DNA of 64,000 nt from Pseudomonas saudiphocaensis (GTDB lineage: Bacteria > Pseudomonadota > Gammaproteobacteria > Pseudomonadales > Pseudomonadaceae), in contig NZ_CCSF01000001.1 of assembly GCF_000756775.1 (NCBI RefSeq), positions 3,472,001 to 3,536,000 of the forward strand, written 5' to 3'. The position numbers were made by a program, and so were the translations under genes. Under the pieces are notes generated by a model. It made no database searches, was not told where the DNA came from, and saw only the letters and a list, made by a program, of their open reading frames with translations. Below are positions 36,945 through 47,488 of this stretch, one piece after another. Every line of letters begins with the position of its first letter. Positions within the stretch are counted from its first letter, which is position 1.

Positions 36945-38021
36945 ATGAACACAGTCAAATACCTGGCGCTATCCATCGCACTGGCGGTCAGCGGTCAGGC
37001 TCTGGCGGACGTGACCGATGGGCTGCAACGCGTCAAGGTTGGCCTGGTGCCTCCGCCACATGTGCATGCACATGAGCAGGTCGCACCCAAGGAGCCGCGC
37101 GTAGTCCAGTTCCGTATCGTCATCGAGGAAAAGAAAGTGGTCATTGACGACCAGGGCACCACGCTCCAGGCGATGACTTTCAATGGCTCGATGCCTGGCC
37201 CGACCATGGTGGTCCACGAGGGTGACTTCGTGGAGCTGACCCTGGTCAACCCGGCCACCAACACCATGCCGCACAACATCGATCTGCATGCTGCCACCGG
37301 CGCGTTGGGCGGGGCGGCGCTGACTCTGGTGGCACCGGGTGAAGAGGCGGTGCTGCGTTTCAAGGCCGATCGCGCCGGTACCTTCGTCTATCACTGTGCA
37401 CCGGAAGGGATGGTCGCCTGGCATGTGCTGGCCGGCATGAGCGGTACGCTGATGGTGCTGCCGCGCGAAGGCCTGAAGGACCCGGCCGGCAATTCGTTGC
37501 GCTATGACCGCGCCTACACCATTGGCGAGTTCGATCTGTACATACCGAAGGACAAGAACGGCAAGTTCAAGGACTACAACACCCTGCTCGACAGCTATGC
37601 CGACAGCAAGGAAACCATGCGCGGCCTGATCCCGAGCCACGTGGTCTTCAACGGCCGGGTCGGTGCCCTGACCGGCAAGAACGCCCTGACTGCCAGCGTC
37701 GGCGAGTCGGTCCTGTTGATCCATTCGCAAGCCAACCGTGACTCCCGTCCGCACCTGATTGGTGGCCACGGGGACTGGGTATGGGAAACCGGCAAGTTCG
37801 ACAACCCGCCGCTGAAGAACCTCGAAACCTGGTTCGTGCGGGGTGGCTCGGCCGGGGTGGCGCTCTACACCTTCCGCCAGCCGGGGGTTTATGCCTACCT
37901 CAACCACAACCTGATCGAAGCGGAAATGGGTGCCGCCGGCCACATCGTCGTCGATGGCGAGTGGGATGATGGGCTGATGACACAGGTCAAGGCTCCAGGC
38001 CCGATTACCTCGCAGGAGTAA
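36945..38021 (+). CDS. nirK: Copper-containing nitrite reductase
   Basis: 358 residues from the ATG at 36945 (CAGGAG upstream); in-frame codons before it would hide the signal peptide, which ends at A-L-A-D (residue 22). Two cupredoxin domains. All copper ligands are visible: type 1 His110, Cys151, His160, Met165; type 2 His115, His150, His321; catalytic Asp113 and His270. It reduces nitrite to nitric oxide in the periplasm. It is followed after four bases by nirV. The neighbours cmoA and dnaE2 are core genes on the other strand. Confidence 0.97.
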   Translation: MNTVKYLALSIALAVSGQALADVTDGLQRVKVGLVPPPHVHAHEQVAPKEPRVVQFRIVIEEKKVVIDDQGTTLQAMTFNGSMPGPTMVVHEGDFVELTLVNPATNTMPHNIDLHAATGALGGAALTLVAPGEEAVLRFKADRAGTFVYHCAPEGMVAWHVLAGMSGTLMVLPREGLKDPAGNSLRYDRAYTIGEFDLYIPKDKNGKFKDYNTLLDSYADSKETMRGLIPSHVVFNGRVGALTGKNALTASVGESVLLIHSQANRDSRPHLIGGHGDWVWETGKFDNPPLKNLETWFVRGGSAGVALYTFRQPGVYAYLNHNLIEAEMGAAGHIVVDGEWDDGLMTQVKAPGPITSQE

Positions 38022-38025
38022 GGCC

Positions 38026-38766
38026 ATGCAAGGCTTCGTGTACCGAGCGGCACCTCTGCTATTGGCTGCTTTGCTGGCTGCCTGTGGCGAGTCGACGAAA
38101 GGGCTGATTGAGCCGGAGTTGGTGGAGGTTCCAGCGGGCCTGGCGCGCTACTACTTGCCGGGCAGCAGCGAGGTACACGAAGAGCGCCTGACTGGCTTTG
38201 CCATCATGAGCCGGCAGGTCAGCCAGGCCGAATACGCGGCCTGCATCGATGACGGAGGCTGTCCTGCTCTGGATATGGCGCTGGACGAGGCTGCGGCGCA
38301 ACTGCCGGTAGTAGGGCTGAGTTGGCAGGACGCCCAGGCTTATGCTGCCTGGTTGTCGCATCGCAGCGGGCGTCGCTATCGGTTGCCGCAGCACGGCGAG
38401 TGGATACTGGCCGCAGCCTCGGCCTATGTCGAAGAGGAGCCCATGGTGGATGATCCACGCAACCCGGCGCGCCGCTGGCTCGCCGAGTATGCGCAGAATG
38501 CCAACCGCGAGCGCCTGTCGGAAGTGCTCAAACCCTTCGGCGGCCATGGCCGCAACGAGCACGGCCTGTTGGATGCGGCTGGAAATGTCTGGGAATGGAC
38601 TGACACCTGCTTTTCACGCACCGACAGCGAGTTCTGCGGCATACGCGTGGCTGCCGGACGCCACCCTTCGGCTTTGTCCGACTTCGAGCGCAACCCTTCC
38701 AGCGGCGCCTGCTCGGTGGGGCAGCCGCCGACCCATCTGGGCCTGCGGCTGGTGCGTGAAGGCTGA
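38026..38766 (+). CDS. nirV: NirV-like SUMF1/FGE-domain lipoprotein
   Basis: 246 residues. The N-terminal signal has a lipobox L-L-A-A-C with Cys at about residue 20. The rest is a formylglycine-generating-enzyme-type (SUMF1) fold: M-S-R-Q-V-S-Q-A-E-Y-A, then G-L-S-W-Q-D-A-Q-A-Y-A-A-W-L, R-Y-R-L-P-Q-H-G-E-W, and N-V-W-E-W-T-D. The closely spaced Cys pair that binds copper in true FGE enzymes is not seen, so formylglycine formation is unlikely. nirV commonly follows nirK; its role is thought to be accessory to nitrite reductase but is undefined. Confidence 0.82.
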   Translation: MQGFVYRAAPLLLAALLAACGESTKGLIEPELVEVPAGLARYYLPGSSEVHEERLTGFAIMSRQVSQAEYAACIDDGGCPALDMALDEAAAQLPVVGLSWQDAQAYAAWLSHRSGRRYRLPQHGEWILAAASAYVEEEPMVDDPRNPARRWLAEYAQNANRERLSEVLKPFGGHGRNEHGLLDAAGNVWEWTDTCFSRTDSEFCGIRVAAGRHPSALSDFERNPSSGACSVGQPPTHLGLRLVREG

Positions 38767-38941
38767 TCTGTTGCTCCGCTTTTCACAGGCGCGTGATTTA
38801 CTGCTGCCGCGTTCCGAGCAGGATACAAGGGCGATTGCACAGGGTGTCACCGAGCACTGGTGATAATTAAGCGAGTGGCCATGGATGGGCGGTGCCCGTT
38901 TGGCCGTCATCAATACGCTGGAAGCTGCTCAGCTCATCTCG

Positions 38942-41900
38942 TTATTGAAAATCCCGACTGCGCACATCCAGGCCGGTCAACAGTGCGCTGAGGTCGGTAA
39001 GGCGGCCGGCGATCACATGGCGGATGCCGTCCGCTGATTCCAGGTGGCCATCGACTCTCAGCAGTTGCGACTGCACCAGTGCTCGTCGCTGGCGTTCAGC
39101 CAGGTCGTGCCAGACGATGACGTTCACCAGCCCGAATTCGTCCTCAAGGGTCACGAAGGTGACGCCACTGGCTGTCTGTGGACGTTGCCGCCCAATGACC
39201 AGGCCGGCAATGCTGATCAGGCGCCCGGGTTCGACTTCTGCCAGTTCACGTGAGCTGCGGCAGCGCTGGGTGCGGAGTTGCGTGCGCAGAAGCTGCAGAG
39301 GATGAGGCCCGAGGGTAGTGCCGAGTGTGGCGTAGTCGGTCAGCAGGTCCTCGCCCACAGAAGGGCGCGGCAGGGCGGCAGGCGTTTCATGACTCATGGA
39401 AACTCCGGCAAACAGCGGGAGCTGCGGTTCAACACCGGCCACCGCCCAGCGAGCCTGGTGACGGTTGCCGGCCAGCCCCTGCAGGGCGCTGGCGTCGGCC
39501 AGGAGTTCCCGGCTTCGGCTATCCAGCCTGGCGCGCAGGCACAGATCCTCGACGTCGCGGAAGGCTTGCAGCTGTCGAGCGGCTTCGAGGCGTCGGGCGC
39601 AGTCCTGATGCAACCCGCGAATCATCCTGAACCCCATGCGGATGGCCGGCTGGACCTTGTCCGTGGGTTCCAGGGTGCAATCCCAGTTGCTGTAGCGCAC
39701 ATCCACAGGACGGACCTCGAGGCCATGGCGTCGGGCATCCTGCAGCACCTGGTCGGGGCTGTAGAACCCCATCGGCCAGCTGTTGACCAGTGCGCAGGCG
39801 AAAGCTGCTGGTTCGTGGCATTTCAGCCAGCTGCTGGCATAGCTGAGCAGGGCGAAGCTGGCCGCGTGGGATTCGGGAAAACCGTAGCTGCCAAAGCCCT
39901 TGATCTGCTCGAAGATGCGCTCGATAAACGGCAGCTGATAGCCCTTTTCAAGCATGCGATTGGTCAGCCGCTCGCGATGGTGCTCCAGGCCGCCGTGGCG
40001 CTTCCAGGCGGCCATGCTGCGGCGCAACTCATCGGCCTCGCCCGGCGTGTACTGTGCCGCGACCATGGCCAGCTCCATGACCTGTTCCTGAAACAGCGGG
40101 ACCCCGAGGGTGCGCTCGAACACGGGAACAAGCTCCGCTGAGGGGTACTCGATTTTTTCCTCGCCGTTTCGCCGGCGCAGATAGGGGTGGACCATGTCGC
40201 CCTGAATGGGGCCTGGACGGACGATGGCCACCTGAATCACCAGATCGTAAAACTCCCTGGGTCTCAGGCGCGGCAGCATGGCCATCTGCGCCCGTGATTC
40301 GATCTGGAAGACGCCGATGGTGTCGGCGCGGCTGATCATTTCGTAGGTCGCTCTGTCGTTCTGAGGCAGCGTTGCCAACGTCCAGCGGGTGCCGCGATAA
40401 CGCTCGATCAGATCGAAGCAGCGATGCAGGGCACTGAGCATGCCGAGGGCCAGTACATCGACCTTCAGCAGGCCCAGAAGATCAAGGTCGTCCTTGTCCC
40501 ACTGAATCACGGTACGTCCGGGCATGGTCGCGTTTTCCACGGGCACCAGCGTGCTCAGTGGCTGCTCGGAAATGACGAAGCCGCCGGGGTGCTGGGACAG
40601 ATGACGGGGAAAGCCGATCAGTTCACCGGCCAGCACCAGCACACGGCGCAGCAGGGGGCTGTCCGGATCGAATCCGGCTTCGATCAGCCGATCGGAGCCT
40701 GGAATCTTGTCGCTCCAGCGCCCGCAGCAATCGGCCAGGGAACTGATCTGGTCCGCCGGCAGGCCGAGCGCTTTGGCCACGTCTCGTATGGCGCCGGTTG
40801 CGTGGTAGCTGCTGACCACGGCCGTGAGTGCCGCGCGTTCACGGCCATAGCGGCGGAAAATGTACTGGATGACTTCTTCGCGGCGTTCGTGCTCGAAGTC
40901 GACGTCGATGTCCGGCGGCTCATTGCGCTCGCGCGAGAGAAACCGCTCGAACAGCAGCCGGGTGCCGGTTCGTGTCGGGTCCAACTCGGTGATGCCCAGG
41001 GCAAAGCACACGGTGGAATTCGCCGCCGAACCGCGGCCCTGACACAGAATGCCCTGCTCACGCGCCCAGCGAACGATGTCATGCACGGTCAGGAAATAGC
41101 TTTCGTACTTCAGGTCGGCGATCAGTTGCAGCTCGTGCCGGATCAGTTTCTGGGCCTGCTCCGGCACTCCGTCAGGCCAGCGCCAGTGGGCACCTTGCTC
41201 AACAAGCTCTCGCAGCCAGGAGGTCGCGTCATGGCCTGACGGCACCACTTCGTGGGGGTACTGGTAGCGCAGCTGTTTCAGCTCGAAGCTGCAGCGTTCG
41301 GCGATGCGCAGGGTTTCGGCAAGCAAAGGCGGGGGATAGAGCTCGGCTAGTTCCGTCGGGCGGCGCAAGTGCCGTTCGCCATTAGGGAAAAGATAGGCGC
41401 CGGCCTCGGCCACCGGCAGGTGATGACGGATGGCGGTCATGCAGTCCTGCAGGGCTCGGCGTCCGCGGGCATGCATGTGCACATCACCGCAGGCTACGGC
41501 AGGCAAGCCGCAGGCCTCGGCCCACTGGAGGCGTTGCTGCAACTGCGCGGCGTCGTCCGGCCCCCGGTGCAACTCGATGCCGAGCCACAGACGATCCGGA
41601 AAGCATGCGCCTAGCCAGGTGGCATGCTGGGTGTCGTTATCCGCCAGCCAGATCGCCAGCAACCCTTCGGTCGATGCCGGAAAGTCCTCGAACAGCAGCC
41701 GGTAATGGCCCTTTTCAGCACGCCGCCGTGCCAGGGTAATGAGGTGGGACAGGCTTTGATAACCCTTGAGGTTCTCCGCCAGCAGCACCAGTTTCGGGCC
41801 ATTTTCGACGCGCATTTCGCTGCCGACGATAAGTGCTACGCCGCTTTCCATGGACGTCTTCCAGGCACGCACAATGCCGGCCAGGGTGCATTCATCGGTG

Positions 41901-42016
41901 ATCGCCAGTGCGCGGTAGCCCAACTGTGCCGCGCGCTTGAACAGTTCTTCGGCGCTGGAGGCTCCGCGTTGGAAGCTGAAGTTGGACAGGCAATGCAGTT
42001 CAGCGTAACCACTCAT
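38942..42016 (-). CDS. dnaE2: Error-prone DNA polymerase DnaE2 (ImuC)
   Basis: 1024 residues, C-family polymerase. The N-terminal PHP domain ([12 protein letters not shown]) is followed by the palm with catalytic acidic residues in P-P-D-I-D-V-D-F-E (about 365), finger and thumb, then a C-terminal OB domain ([13 protein letters not shown], about 940). It does mutagenic translesion synthesis in the SOS response. It overlaps imuB by four bases (ATGA). The 175 bases between it and nirV (38767-38941) hold no gene or clear terminator. Confidence 0.96.
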   Translation of the reverse strand: MSGYAELHCLSNFSFQRGASSAEELFKRAAQLGYRALAITDECTLAGIVRAWKTSMESGVALIVGSEMRVENGPKLVLLAENLKGYQSLSHLITLARRRAEKGHYRLLFEDFPASTEGLLAIWLADNDTQHATWLGACFPDRLWLGIELHRGPDDAAQLQQRLQWAEACGLPAVACGDVHMHARGRRALQDCMTAIRHHLPVAEAGAYLFPNGERHLRRPTELAELYPPPLLAETLRIAERCSFELKQLRYQYPHEVVPSGHDATSWLRELVEQGAHWRWPDGVPEQAQKLIRHELQLIADLKYESYFLTVHDIVRWAREQGILCQGRGSAANSTVCFALGITELDPTRTGTRLLFERFLSRERNEPPDIDVDFEHERREEVIQYIFRRYGRERAALTAVVSSYHATGAIRDVAKALGLPADQISSLADCCGRWSDKIPGSDRLIEAGFDPDSPLLRRVLVLAGELIGFPRHLSQHPGGFVISEQPLSTLVPVENATMPGRTVIQWDKDDLDLLGLLKVDVLALGMLSALHRCFDLIERYRGTRWTLATLPQNDRATYEMISRADTIGVFQIESRAQMAMLPRLRPREFYDLVIQVAIVRPGPIQGDMVHPYLRRRNGEEKIEYPSAELVPVFERTLGVPLFQEQVMELAMVAAQYTPGEADELRRSMAAWKRHGGLEHHRERLTNRMLEKGYQLPFIERIFEQIKGFGSYGFPESHAASFALLSYASSWLKCHEPAAFACALVNSWPMGFYSPDQVLQDARRHGLEVRPVDVRYSNWDCTLEPTDKVQPAIRMGFRMIRGLHQDCARRLEAARQLQAFRDVEDLCLRARLDSRSRELLADASALQGLAGNRHQARWAVAGVEPQLPLFAGVSMSHETPAALPRPSVGEDLLTDYATLGTTLGPHPLQLLRTQLRTQRCRSSRELAEVEPGRLISIAGLVIGRQRPQTASGVTFVTLEDEFGLVNVIVWHDLAERQRRALVQSQLLRVDGHLESADGIRHVIAGRLTDLSALLTGLDVRSRDFQ

Positions 42017-43419
42017 GCGAACCAGCCGTGCAGTTGCAGTGGGCCTTGGCTGCCCACGTTGCGAAATGCCCAGCCACGCTGGCCGCTACGGGTCTGGATG
42101 AGGTAGTAGTCGCGGCGTATGTCGGCTCCGTCCCACCAGCCGCTCTCGATGCGCTCGGGGCCGGCGAGAATCTGCAGGCTGTTGTCGTGCAAGGGCCGCG
42201 GTTGAGCCAGTAACCATCCGGGGCGAGGCCCTGTGGCTGGTTGAAAGTTTGAGGGCAGTCCGGACCAGGCATGCTCCGGACGGTGATCGGCGCGGATGCC
42301 AAGGCCCTGCACGGCATCGTCACCCAAGCGGGCGCGCAAACGTTCATGGAGCCGCTCCCAGGGGAGGGATTGCTGGGGCCTTTCTTCGAAGAGCTGGCCG
42401 TGTGCCGGAGCGAAGCGCGGAAGCTCGCGGGCGATCAGGCGTACCGCCAATACCGGGGCCGGCAACTGCAATTGTTCGAGACGCCCACGGGTCAGCTCGA
42501 AGAGCATGTTGGCGTCACGCTCGGCGCTCAAGAGCCCGACCGGCACCTGGCTGTCGGGCATGGCCCGATGCTCCAGATGCAGAATGAAGCGTTGTACGCC
42601 GCTATCGCGCCCGGCCAGGTAGGCGGCCAGGTCCGAGGTCAAGCGCCGCATTGGAAACAACAGTGCCTGATGCGACTCGACCTCGAAATTCAACTCGATC
42701 CGCTGCTCAAAAACATCCGGTGGACGGTAAAAGTCCAGCGCTAACGGGCGTTGGCCGAGCAGTCGGTCCAGTTGCAGCAGAACCTCGGCAGGGAAACGCC
42801 GAGCAAGGCCGTCACGCGGTTGCTCGAGAATCCTGGCCAGATCTCGCAGGCCCATGCGGCTGAAGGCCGTGACTGCCTCTCGGGAAAAGCCCAGATGCTG
42901 CACCGACAACTGCTGGAGAGCCTGCTGCAGGAGCGCTCGGTCCGAGATGGCCAGGCCATCGTGAGCGTTGGCCAGAGCGCGTGCCGCGGCAGGGTTGGGG
43001 GCGGCGGTGATGCGATGACGAAAGCCCAGGGCGTTCAGCTCTTCACGTAGCCGTGCTTCAAAGCGGGGCCAGGGACCGAACAGATTGAGAGACGAATGCA
43101 CTTCAAGGAGCAGGCAGCGAGGATAGTGCAGGCTGACCTGGGCACTGAAGCCATAGGCCCAGGCGGCGAGTAACTGTTGCCAGCGGTCGATGGCCGCCGG
43201 ATCGTATTCGGCGGTGGCAAAGGCCCGCCCCAATGCCTGGGCGGCAATCAGGGACTGGCCGGATCGAAGGCCGATCGCGCGTGCCGCCGGGTTGACGGCT
43301 TGTACCACGCGCCTTTGTGCCGGCCCGGCGAGCAATGCCAGTGGCGTCTCCGTATCGGCGCGCTGGCGCAGCACGCCGTCCATGGCCAGCTGCGGAAACA
43401 GGATGCAAGTCCAGAGCAT
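42013..43419 (-). CDS. imuB: ImuB, catalytically degenerate Y-family polymerase homologue
   Basis: 468 residues from the ATG at 43419, preceded by GAGG five bases away. A Y-family polymerase fold in which the metal-binding acidic residues are replaced: the N-terminal strand reads [10 protein letters not shown], and the usual S-x-D-E position reads L-E-V-H-S-S-L. A Q-S-L-P-W stretch in the C-terminal part is a candidate beta-clamp-binding motif. In the mycobacterial and Caulobacter systems ImuB is the hub linking DnaE2 and ImuA to the sliding clamp. Confidence 0.93.
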   Translation of the reverse strand: MLWTCILFPQLAMDGVLRQRADTETPLALLAGPAQRRVVQAVNPAARAIGLRSGQSLIAAQALGRAFATAEYDPAAIDRWQQLLAAWAYGFSAQVSLHYPRCLLLEVHSSLNLFGPWPRFEARLREELNALGFRHRITAAPNPAAARALANAHDGLAISDRALLQQALQQLSVQHLGFSREAVTAFSRMGLRDLARILEQPRDGLARRFPAEVLLQLDRLLGQRPLALDFYRPPDVFEQRIELNFEVESHQALLFPMRRLTSDLAAYLAGRDSGVQRFILHLEHRAMPDSQVPVGLLSAERDANMLFELTRGRLEQLQLPAPVLAVRLIARELPRFAPAHGQLFEERPQQSLPWERLHERLRARLGDDAVQGLGIRADHRPEHAWSGLPSNFQPATGPRPGWLLAQPRPLHDNSLQILAGPERIESGWWDGADIRRDYYLIQTRSGQRGWAFRNVGSQGPLQLHGWFA

Positions 43420-43426
43420 CGCAGCC

Positions 43427-44050
43427 TCAATGCCAGCTTTCGGCAGCCAGTGGAGTGGCGATGGGCCGTTCCGGTGCAATCCCGCCGCGGCACTTGAGAA
43501 TGCGCAGCTGACGGGCATCCACAACCATGCGCAAGGCGGCGGGTGAAGCATTGGCCGCAGCATCCAGAGGGCGGTAGGCAAACGCCAATGTTCTACCGGT
43601 TTCGGCAGCGATTTGCAGACGGCGCAGGGCGCGGTCGTCCACCTGCCTGGGCCAGCACACCACGGCACCGCAGCACCCCGAGCGCAGGCATTGTTCGGTG
43701 GCCCACAGAGCGTCACGGCCAGCGGCCTGGATGATGCTCAGCTGGTGCAGATCCACTCCGGCGCCAAGCCAGGCATGGGGGTAGGGCAGGTAAGGCGGGC
43801 CTATCAACACGATTCGTTCACCTGCACGGCTCAACCGAGCCAGCGTCGGCCACAGCAGGCGAAGCTCACCGATGCCCGGGGCGGCAACGAGAATCTCGCT
43901 CAGCGCCGAATCCGGCCAGCCTCCTCCCGGTAAGGCCTTATCCAGCTCGGCATGCCCGGTTGGCTGTGAGGAGGCTGAATGTCCCGTCCCCTGACCACGC
44001 CAGATCTGACGCGAATCGAGCAGGCGCTCAATGGCTACAACAGAAGACAT
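43427..44050 (-). CDS. imuA: ImuA, SOS translesion-synthesis accessory protein
   Basis: 207 residues from the ATG at 44050 (M-S-S-V-V-A-I-E-R-L-L). A RecA/SulA-like fold: H-A-E-L-D-K-A-L-P-G-G-G-W-P (about 34-47), with no intact Walker A Lys. The C-terminal tail is rich in Ala/Arg. It leads the imuA-imuB-dnaE2 operon, seven bases before imuB. A LexA box lies directly upstream, so the operon is SOS-induced. Confidence 0.9.
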   Translation of the reverse strand: MSSVVAIERLLDSRQIWRGQGTGHSASSQPTGHAELDKALPGGGWPDSALSEILVAAPGIGELRLLWPTLARLSRAGERIVLIGPPYLPYPHAWLGAGVDLHQLSIIQAAGRDALWATEQCLRSGCCGAVVCWPRQVDDRALRRLQIAAETGRTLAFAYRPLDAAANASPAALRMVVDARQLRILKCRGGIAPERPIATPLAAESWH

Positions 44051-44072
44051 AGACGGTTCACTTGCACTGATA

Positions 44073-44088
44073 CTGTATGGGTATACAG
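44073..44088 (-). promoter_or_regulatory. LexA (SOS) box for the imu operon
   Basis: CTGTATGGGTATACAG fits the LexA consensus CTG-N10-CAG with an AT-rich centre and extends to a 20-base near-palindrome, TACTGT...ACAGTA (44071-44090). It is 23 bases upstream of the imuA ATG, overlapping the expected promoter. Confidence 0.92.
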
Positions 44089-44100
44089 TATCAGGTTGTG

Positions 44101-44443
44101 ACTTACGTAGGGTCAAGCCGAATCTGACGAAGCCCCTACAAGACCATTTGCAGTCTTCGAAGCAGGTCTAGGCGCGTTGTCAGCAGTGTGTGAGTACGCC
44201 GAGGCAAACCGCCGAGCGACGGCGATCCGGTTCGTCGCGGATGCTTTGAGTGCCAGGTGGACTCGGTCCTGTCTCGTGCCAAGTCAGATAATCATGCACG
44301 CTTGAAAGAGATCAGGGATTCGTTCCTCTGGTCAACGCCAAGGTTGCTTCATTTCCATTGCGTTTTCCCTCTCGGCAATGGAGCGAACGGTGTGTTCGGT
44401 CAATGTTCCCGGTTGGGTTCATCACTTTTGTCGATACGTGGTC
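44101..44443. other. Gene-free stretch between imuA and pntB
   Basis: About 340 bases with no frame showing pseudomonad-like codon bias and no recognisable RNA or repeat. The left end would contain the imuA promoter region; the right end leads to the pntB terminator. Confidence 0.5.
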
Positions 44444-44466
44444 AAACCCGGCGCCAGGCCGGGTTT
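44444..44466 (-). terminator. Hairpin after pntB
   Basis: AAACCCGGC (44444-44452) and GCCGGGTTT (44458-44466) form a perfect 9-bp stem with a 5-base loop. Read on the minus strand it lies 20 bases after the pntB stop and ends in TTT. Confidence 0.7.
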
Positions 44467-44486
44467 GCTGTTGCAGTGGTCAGGCT

Positions 44487-45923
44487 TTATTCCACCGCCT
44501 TGACCATATCCTCGACGACCTTCTTGGCATCGCCGAAGACCATCATGGTCTTGTCCATGTAGAACAGTTCGTTGTCCAGACCCGCATAGCCGCTGGCCAT
44601 GGAGCGCTTGTTGACGATCACCGTCTTGGCCTTGTACGCCTCGAGAATCGGCATGCCCGCGATCGGCGACTTCGGGTCGGTCTTGGCGGCCGGGTTGACC
44701 ACATCGTTGGCGCCGAGCACCAGCACCACGTCGGCCTGGCCGAACTCGGAGTTGATGTCGTCCATCTCGAACACCTGCTCGTAAGGCACTTCGGCCTCGG
44801 CCAGCAGCACGTTCATATGGCCCGGCATCCGTCCGGCAACCGGGTGGATCGCATACTTCACGGTCACGCCCATGTGGGTCAGCTTTTCGGCCAGCTCCAT
44901 CAGTGCGTGCTGCGCACGGGCCACCGCCAGGCCGTAGCCGGGGACGATGATCACGGTGTCGGCGTTGGTCAGCAGGAACGCGGCATCATCGCTGGAGCCG
45001 GATTTCACCGAGCGCGCTTCCTGGGCACCCGCCGGGCCGCCGGCATCGGCAGTGGCACCGAAGCCACCGAGGATGACGTTGAAGAACGAGCGGTTCATCG
45101 CCTTGCACATGATGTAGGAGAGGATCGCACCGGAAGAGCCGACCAGCGAACCGGCGATGATCAGCATCGAGTTGTTCAGCGAGAAGCCGATACCCGCCGC
45201 CGCCCAGCCCGAATAGCTGTTGAGCATCGACACCACCACCGGCATGTCCGCACCGCCGATGGGGATGATGATCAGCACACCGATGACGAAGGCCAGTGCC
45301 ACCAGAATGGCGAACGCGGTGATATTGCCGGTGAAGGTGTAGACCAGGCCCAGGCCGAGGATTGCCAGGCCCACCGCCAGGTTGACCATGTGCTGGCCCT
45401 TGAACACCACCGGCGCGCCCTGGAACAGGCGGAACTTGTATTTGCCCGACAGTTTGCCGAAGGCGATCACCGAACCGGAGAAGGTGATGGCGCCGATGGC
45501 CGCGCCGAGGAACAGCTCCAGGCGGTTACCGGAGGGAATCGGGTCGGCCATGCTGGCGACGATGCCCAGCGACTGCGGCTCGACCACCGCGGCGATGGCG
45601 ATGAAGACCGCGGCCAGGCCGATCATGCTGTGCATGAAGGCCACCAACTCGGGCATCTTGGTCATTTCGACGCGCTTGGCCATGACGGTGCCGACGCTGC
45701 CGCCGATCAGCAGGCCGACGATCACGTAGCCGATGCCGGTGGTGGCCAGTTCGCTGCCCAGCTTGAAGATCAGCCCTACCGTGGTGAGCACGGCGATGGC
45801 CATGCCGAGCATGCCGAACAGGTTGCCGCGCCGCGACGTGGTCGGGTGTGACAGCCCCTTGAGCGCCTGGATAAAGAACACCGACGCGACGAGGTAGAGC
45901 AGGGTAATGAGGTTCATGCTCAT
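44487..45923 (-). CDS. pntB: NAD(P) transhydrogenase subunit beta
   Basis: 478 residues. About nine membrane helices (residues 1-270), then the NADP(H)-binding domain III with the motif G-Y-G-L-A-V-A-R-A-Q (about 330) and D-D-I-N-S-E-F (about 390). It couples proton flow to hydride transfer from NADH to NADP+, supplying NADPH. It is last in the pntAA-pntAB-pntB operon. The start may be the second Met, two codons later. Confidence 0.97.
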   Translation of the reverse strand: MSMNLITLLYLVASVFFIQALKGLSHPTTSRRGNLFGMLGMAIAVLTTVGLIFKLGSELATTGIGYVIVGLLIGGSVGTVMAKRVEMTKMPELVAFMHSMIGLAAVFIAIAAVVEPQSLGIVASMADPIPSGNRLELFLGAAIGAITFSGSVIAFGKLSGKYKFRLFQGAPVVFKGQHMVNLAVGLAILGLGLVYTFTGNITAFAILVALAFVIGVLIIIPIGGADMPVVVSMLNSYSGWAAAGIGFSLNNSMLIIAGSLVGSSGAILSYIMCKAMNRSFFNVILGGFGATADAGGPAGAQEARSVKSGSSDDAAFLLTNADTVIIVPGYGLAVARAQHALMELAEKLTHMGVTVKYAIHPVAGRMPGHMNVLLAEAEVPYEQVFEMDDINSEFGQADVVLVLGANDVVNPAAKTDPKSPIAGMPILEAYKAKTVIVNKRSMASGYAGLDNELFYMDKTMMVFGDAKKVVEDMVKAVE

Positions 45924-45926
45924 GGC

Positions 45927-46244
45927 TTACTGGCCCTCCGCCTTGGCCGCGCTGCGGTCCTTCTTCTTGAACATTTCCAGCATGCGCCGGGTGACCAGAA
46001 AGCCCCCGAAGACGTTGACCGCGGCCAGCGCCACCGCCAGGGTGCCCATGGCCTTGCCCAGCGGGGTGACGGTCAGCGCGGCGGCCAGCATGGCGCCGAC
46101 GATGACGATCGCCGAGATGGCGTTGGTGACCGCCATCAGCGGCGTGTGCAGCGCCGGAGTTACGTTCCAGACCACGTGGTAGCCGACGTAGATCGCCAGC
46201 ACGAAGATGATCAGGTTGTAGATGCCGTCGGAAATCAGATCCAT
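45927..46244 (-). CDS. pntAB: NAD(P) transhydrogenase subunit alpha, membrane part
   Basis: 105 residues with three or four membrane helices, corresponding to the C-terminal membrane part of E. coli PntA. Conserved [18 protein letters not shown] motif. It sits four bases before pntB and 13 after pntAA. Confidence 0.95.
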   Translation of the reverse strand: MDLISDGIYNLIIFVLAIYVGYHVVWNVTPALHTPLMAVTNAISAIVIVGAMLAAALTVTPLGKAMGTLAVALAAVNVFGGFLVTRRMLEMFKKKDRSAAKAEGQ

Positions 46245-46257
46245 GTTCGCGTCTCCC

Positions 46258-47379
46258 TTAACCGTTGGTCCGCACGACCTGGCCGTCGCGGCACATCAGG
46301 CACGCGGCGACGATGTCGTCTTCGAGGTTGAGCTGGAACTGGCCGTCCTGGTCGAGGACCAGCTTGAGGAAATCCAGCAGGTTGCGGGCATACAGCGCCG
46401 AGGCATCCGCCGGCACCAGGGTCGCCAGGTTGCTGTGGCCGACGATCGTCACGCCGTGCTTGACCACCACCCGGTCGGCTTCGGTCAGCGGGCAGTTGCC
46501 GCCCTGGGCCGCGGCCAGGTCGATGATCACCGAGCCCGGTTTCATCTCGGCGACGGTGGCTTCCTGCAGCAGCACAGGGGCCTGGCGACCGGGGATCAGC
46601 GCGGTGGTGATGACGATGTCGGCCTGCTTGGCGCGCTCGTGCACCGCCTGGGCCTGGCGCGCCATCCACGAGGCCGGCATCGGCCGGGCATAGCCGCCGA
46701 CGCCTTCGGCGCACTCGCGTTCCTCTTCAGTTTCGCAGGGAACATCGACGAATTTGGCGCCAAGCGACTCGATCTGCTCCTTTACCGCCGGGCGCACATC
46801 GGAGGCTTCCACCACTGCGCCCAGGCGCTTGGCCGTGGCAATGGCCTGCAATCCGGCGACGCCGGCCCCGAGGATCAGCACGCGTGCAGCCTTCACCGTG
46901 CCGGCTGCGGTCATCAGCATGGGCATGAAGCGCGGATACTGGTTGGCCGCGATCATCACCGCCTTGTAGCCGGCGATGTTGGCCTGGGACGACAGCACAT
47001 CCAGGCTCTGCGCGCGGGAGGTACGCGGCGCGGCTTCCAGGGCGAACGCAGTGATGCCGCGCTCGGCCATGCGGGCGATATTGGCGTTATCGAAGGGGTT
47101 GAGCATGCCGATCAGCACGGCGCCTGGCTGCATCTGCGCCAGCTCGGCGTCGGTCGGTGCGTTCACCTTGAGCAGGATCGCTGCTGCGAAGGCCGCGTCG
47201 GCCTCGGCGATAGTCGCGCCAGCGGCCTCATAGGCGCTGTCCGGGACGCTGGCCAGCACGCCGGCGCCACGCTGCACGGTGACCTGATGCCCCTGGCCGA
47301 TCAGCTTCTTGACGGTTTCCGGCGTCGCGGCAACGCGCGTCTCGCCGGGTCGGGTTTCGAGAGGAACACCGATATGCAT
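46258..47379 (-). CDS. pntAA: NAD(P) transhydrogenase subunit alpha, NAD-binding part
   Basis: 373 residues of the alanine dehydrogenase/PNT family. N-terminal [18 protein letters not shown]-binding Rossmann motif [12 protein letters not shown] (about 168-179). Soluble NAD(H)-binding domain I, here separate from the membrane part as in many non-enteric bacteria. First gene of the pnt operon, 109 bases after etfA. Confidence 0.96.
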   Translation of the reverse strand: MHIGVPLETRPGETRVAATPETVKKLIGQGHQVTVQRGAGVLASVPDSAYEAAGATIAEADAAFAAAILLKVNAPTDAELAQMQPGAVLIGMLNPFDNANIARMAERGITAFALEAAPRTSRAQSLDVLSSQANIAGYKAVMIAANQYPRFMPMLMTAAGTVKAARVLILGAGVAGLQAIATAKRLGAVVEASDVRPAVKEQIESLGAKFVDVPCETEEERECAEGVGGYARPMPASWMARQAQAVHERAKQADIVITTALIPGRQAPVLLQEATVAEMKPGSVIIDLAAAQGGNCPLTEADRVVVKHGVTIVGHSNLATLVPADASALYARNLLDFLKLVLDQDGQFQLNLEDDIVAACLMCRDGQVVRTNG

Positions 47380-47488
47380 AGTCTTTCCTGGTACGAATCA
47401 GTTGCGCAGGCAGGCTGGGCCCCTTCGCGATGACGCAGGCGAAGAGGGCACAGACTGGGTTCGGATTGAGACGGCCCGAAGGCCAGGA

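Noticed and set aside
36945-38021. Multicopper oxidase or laccase instead of nitrite reductase
   Set aside because: Two cupredoxin domains only, with all NirK type 1 and type 2 ligands at a constant offset from the reference numbering, and nirV next door.
43420-43716. N-terminal extension of imuB to 43716
   Set aside because: It would run through the 3' half of imuA; the ATG at 43419 has a GAGG site and begins the conserved Y-family strand.
44358-45851. 497-residue open frame antisense to pntB
   Set aside because: His/Asp/Gly/Gln-rich shadow frame with no start signal; pntB is complete on the other strand.
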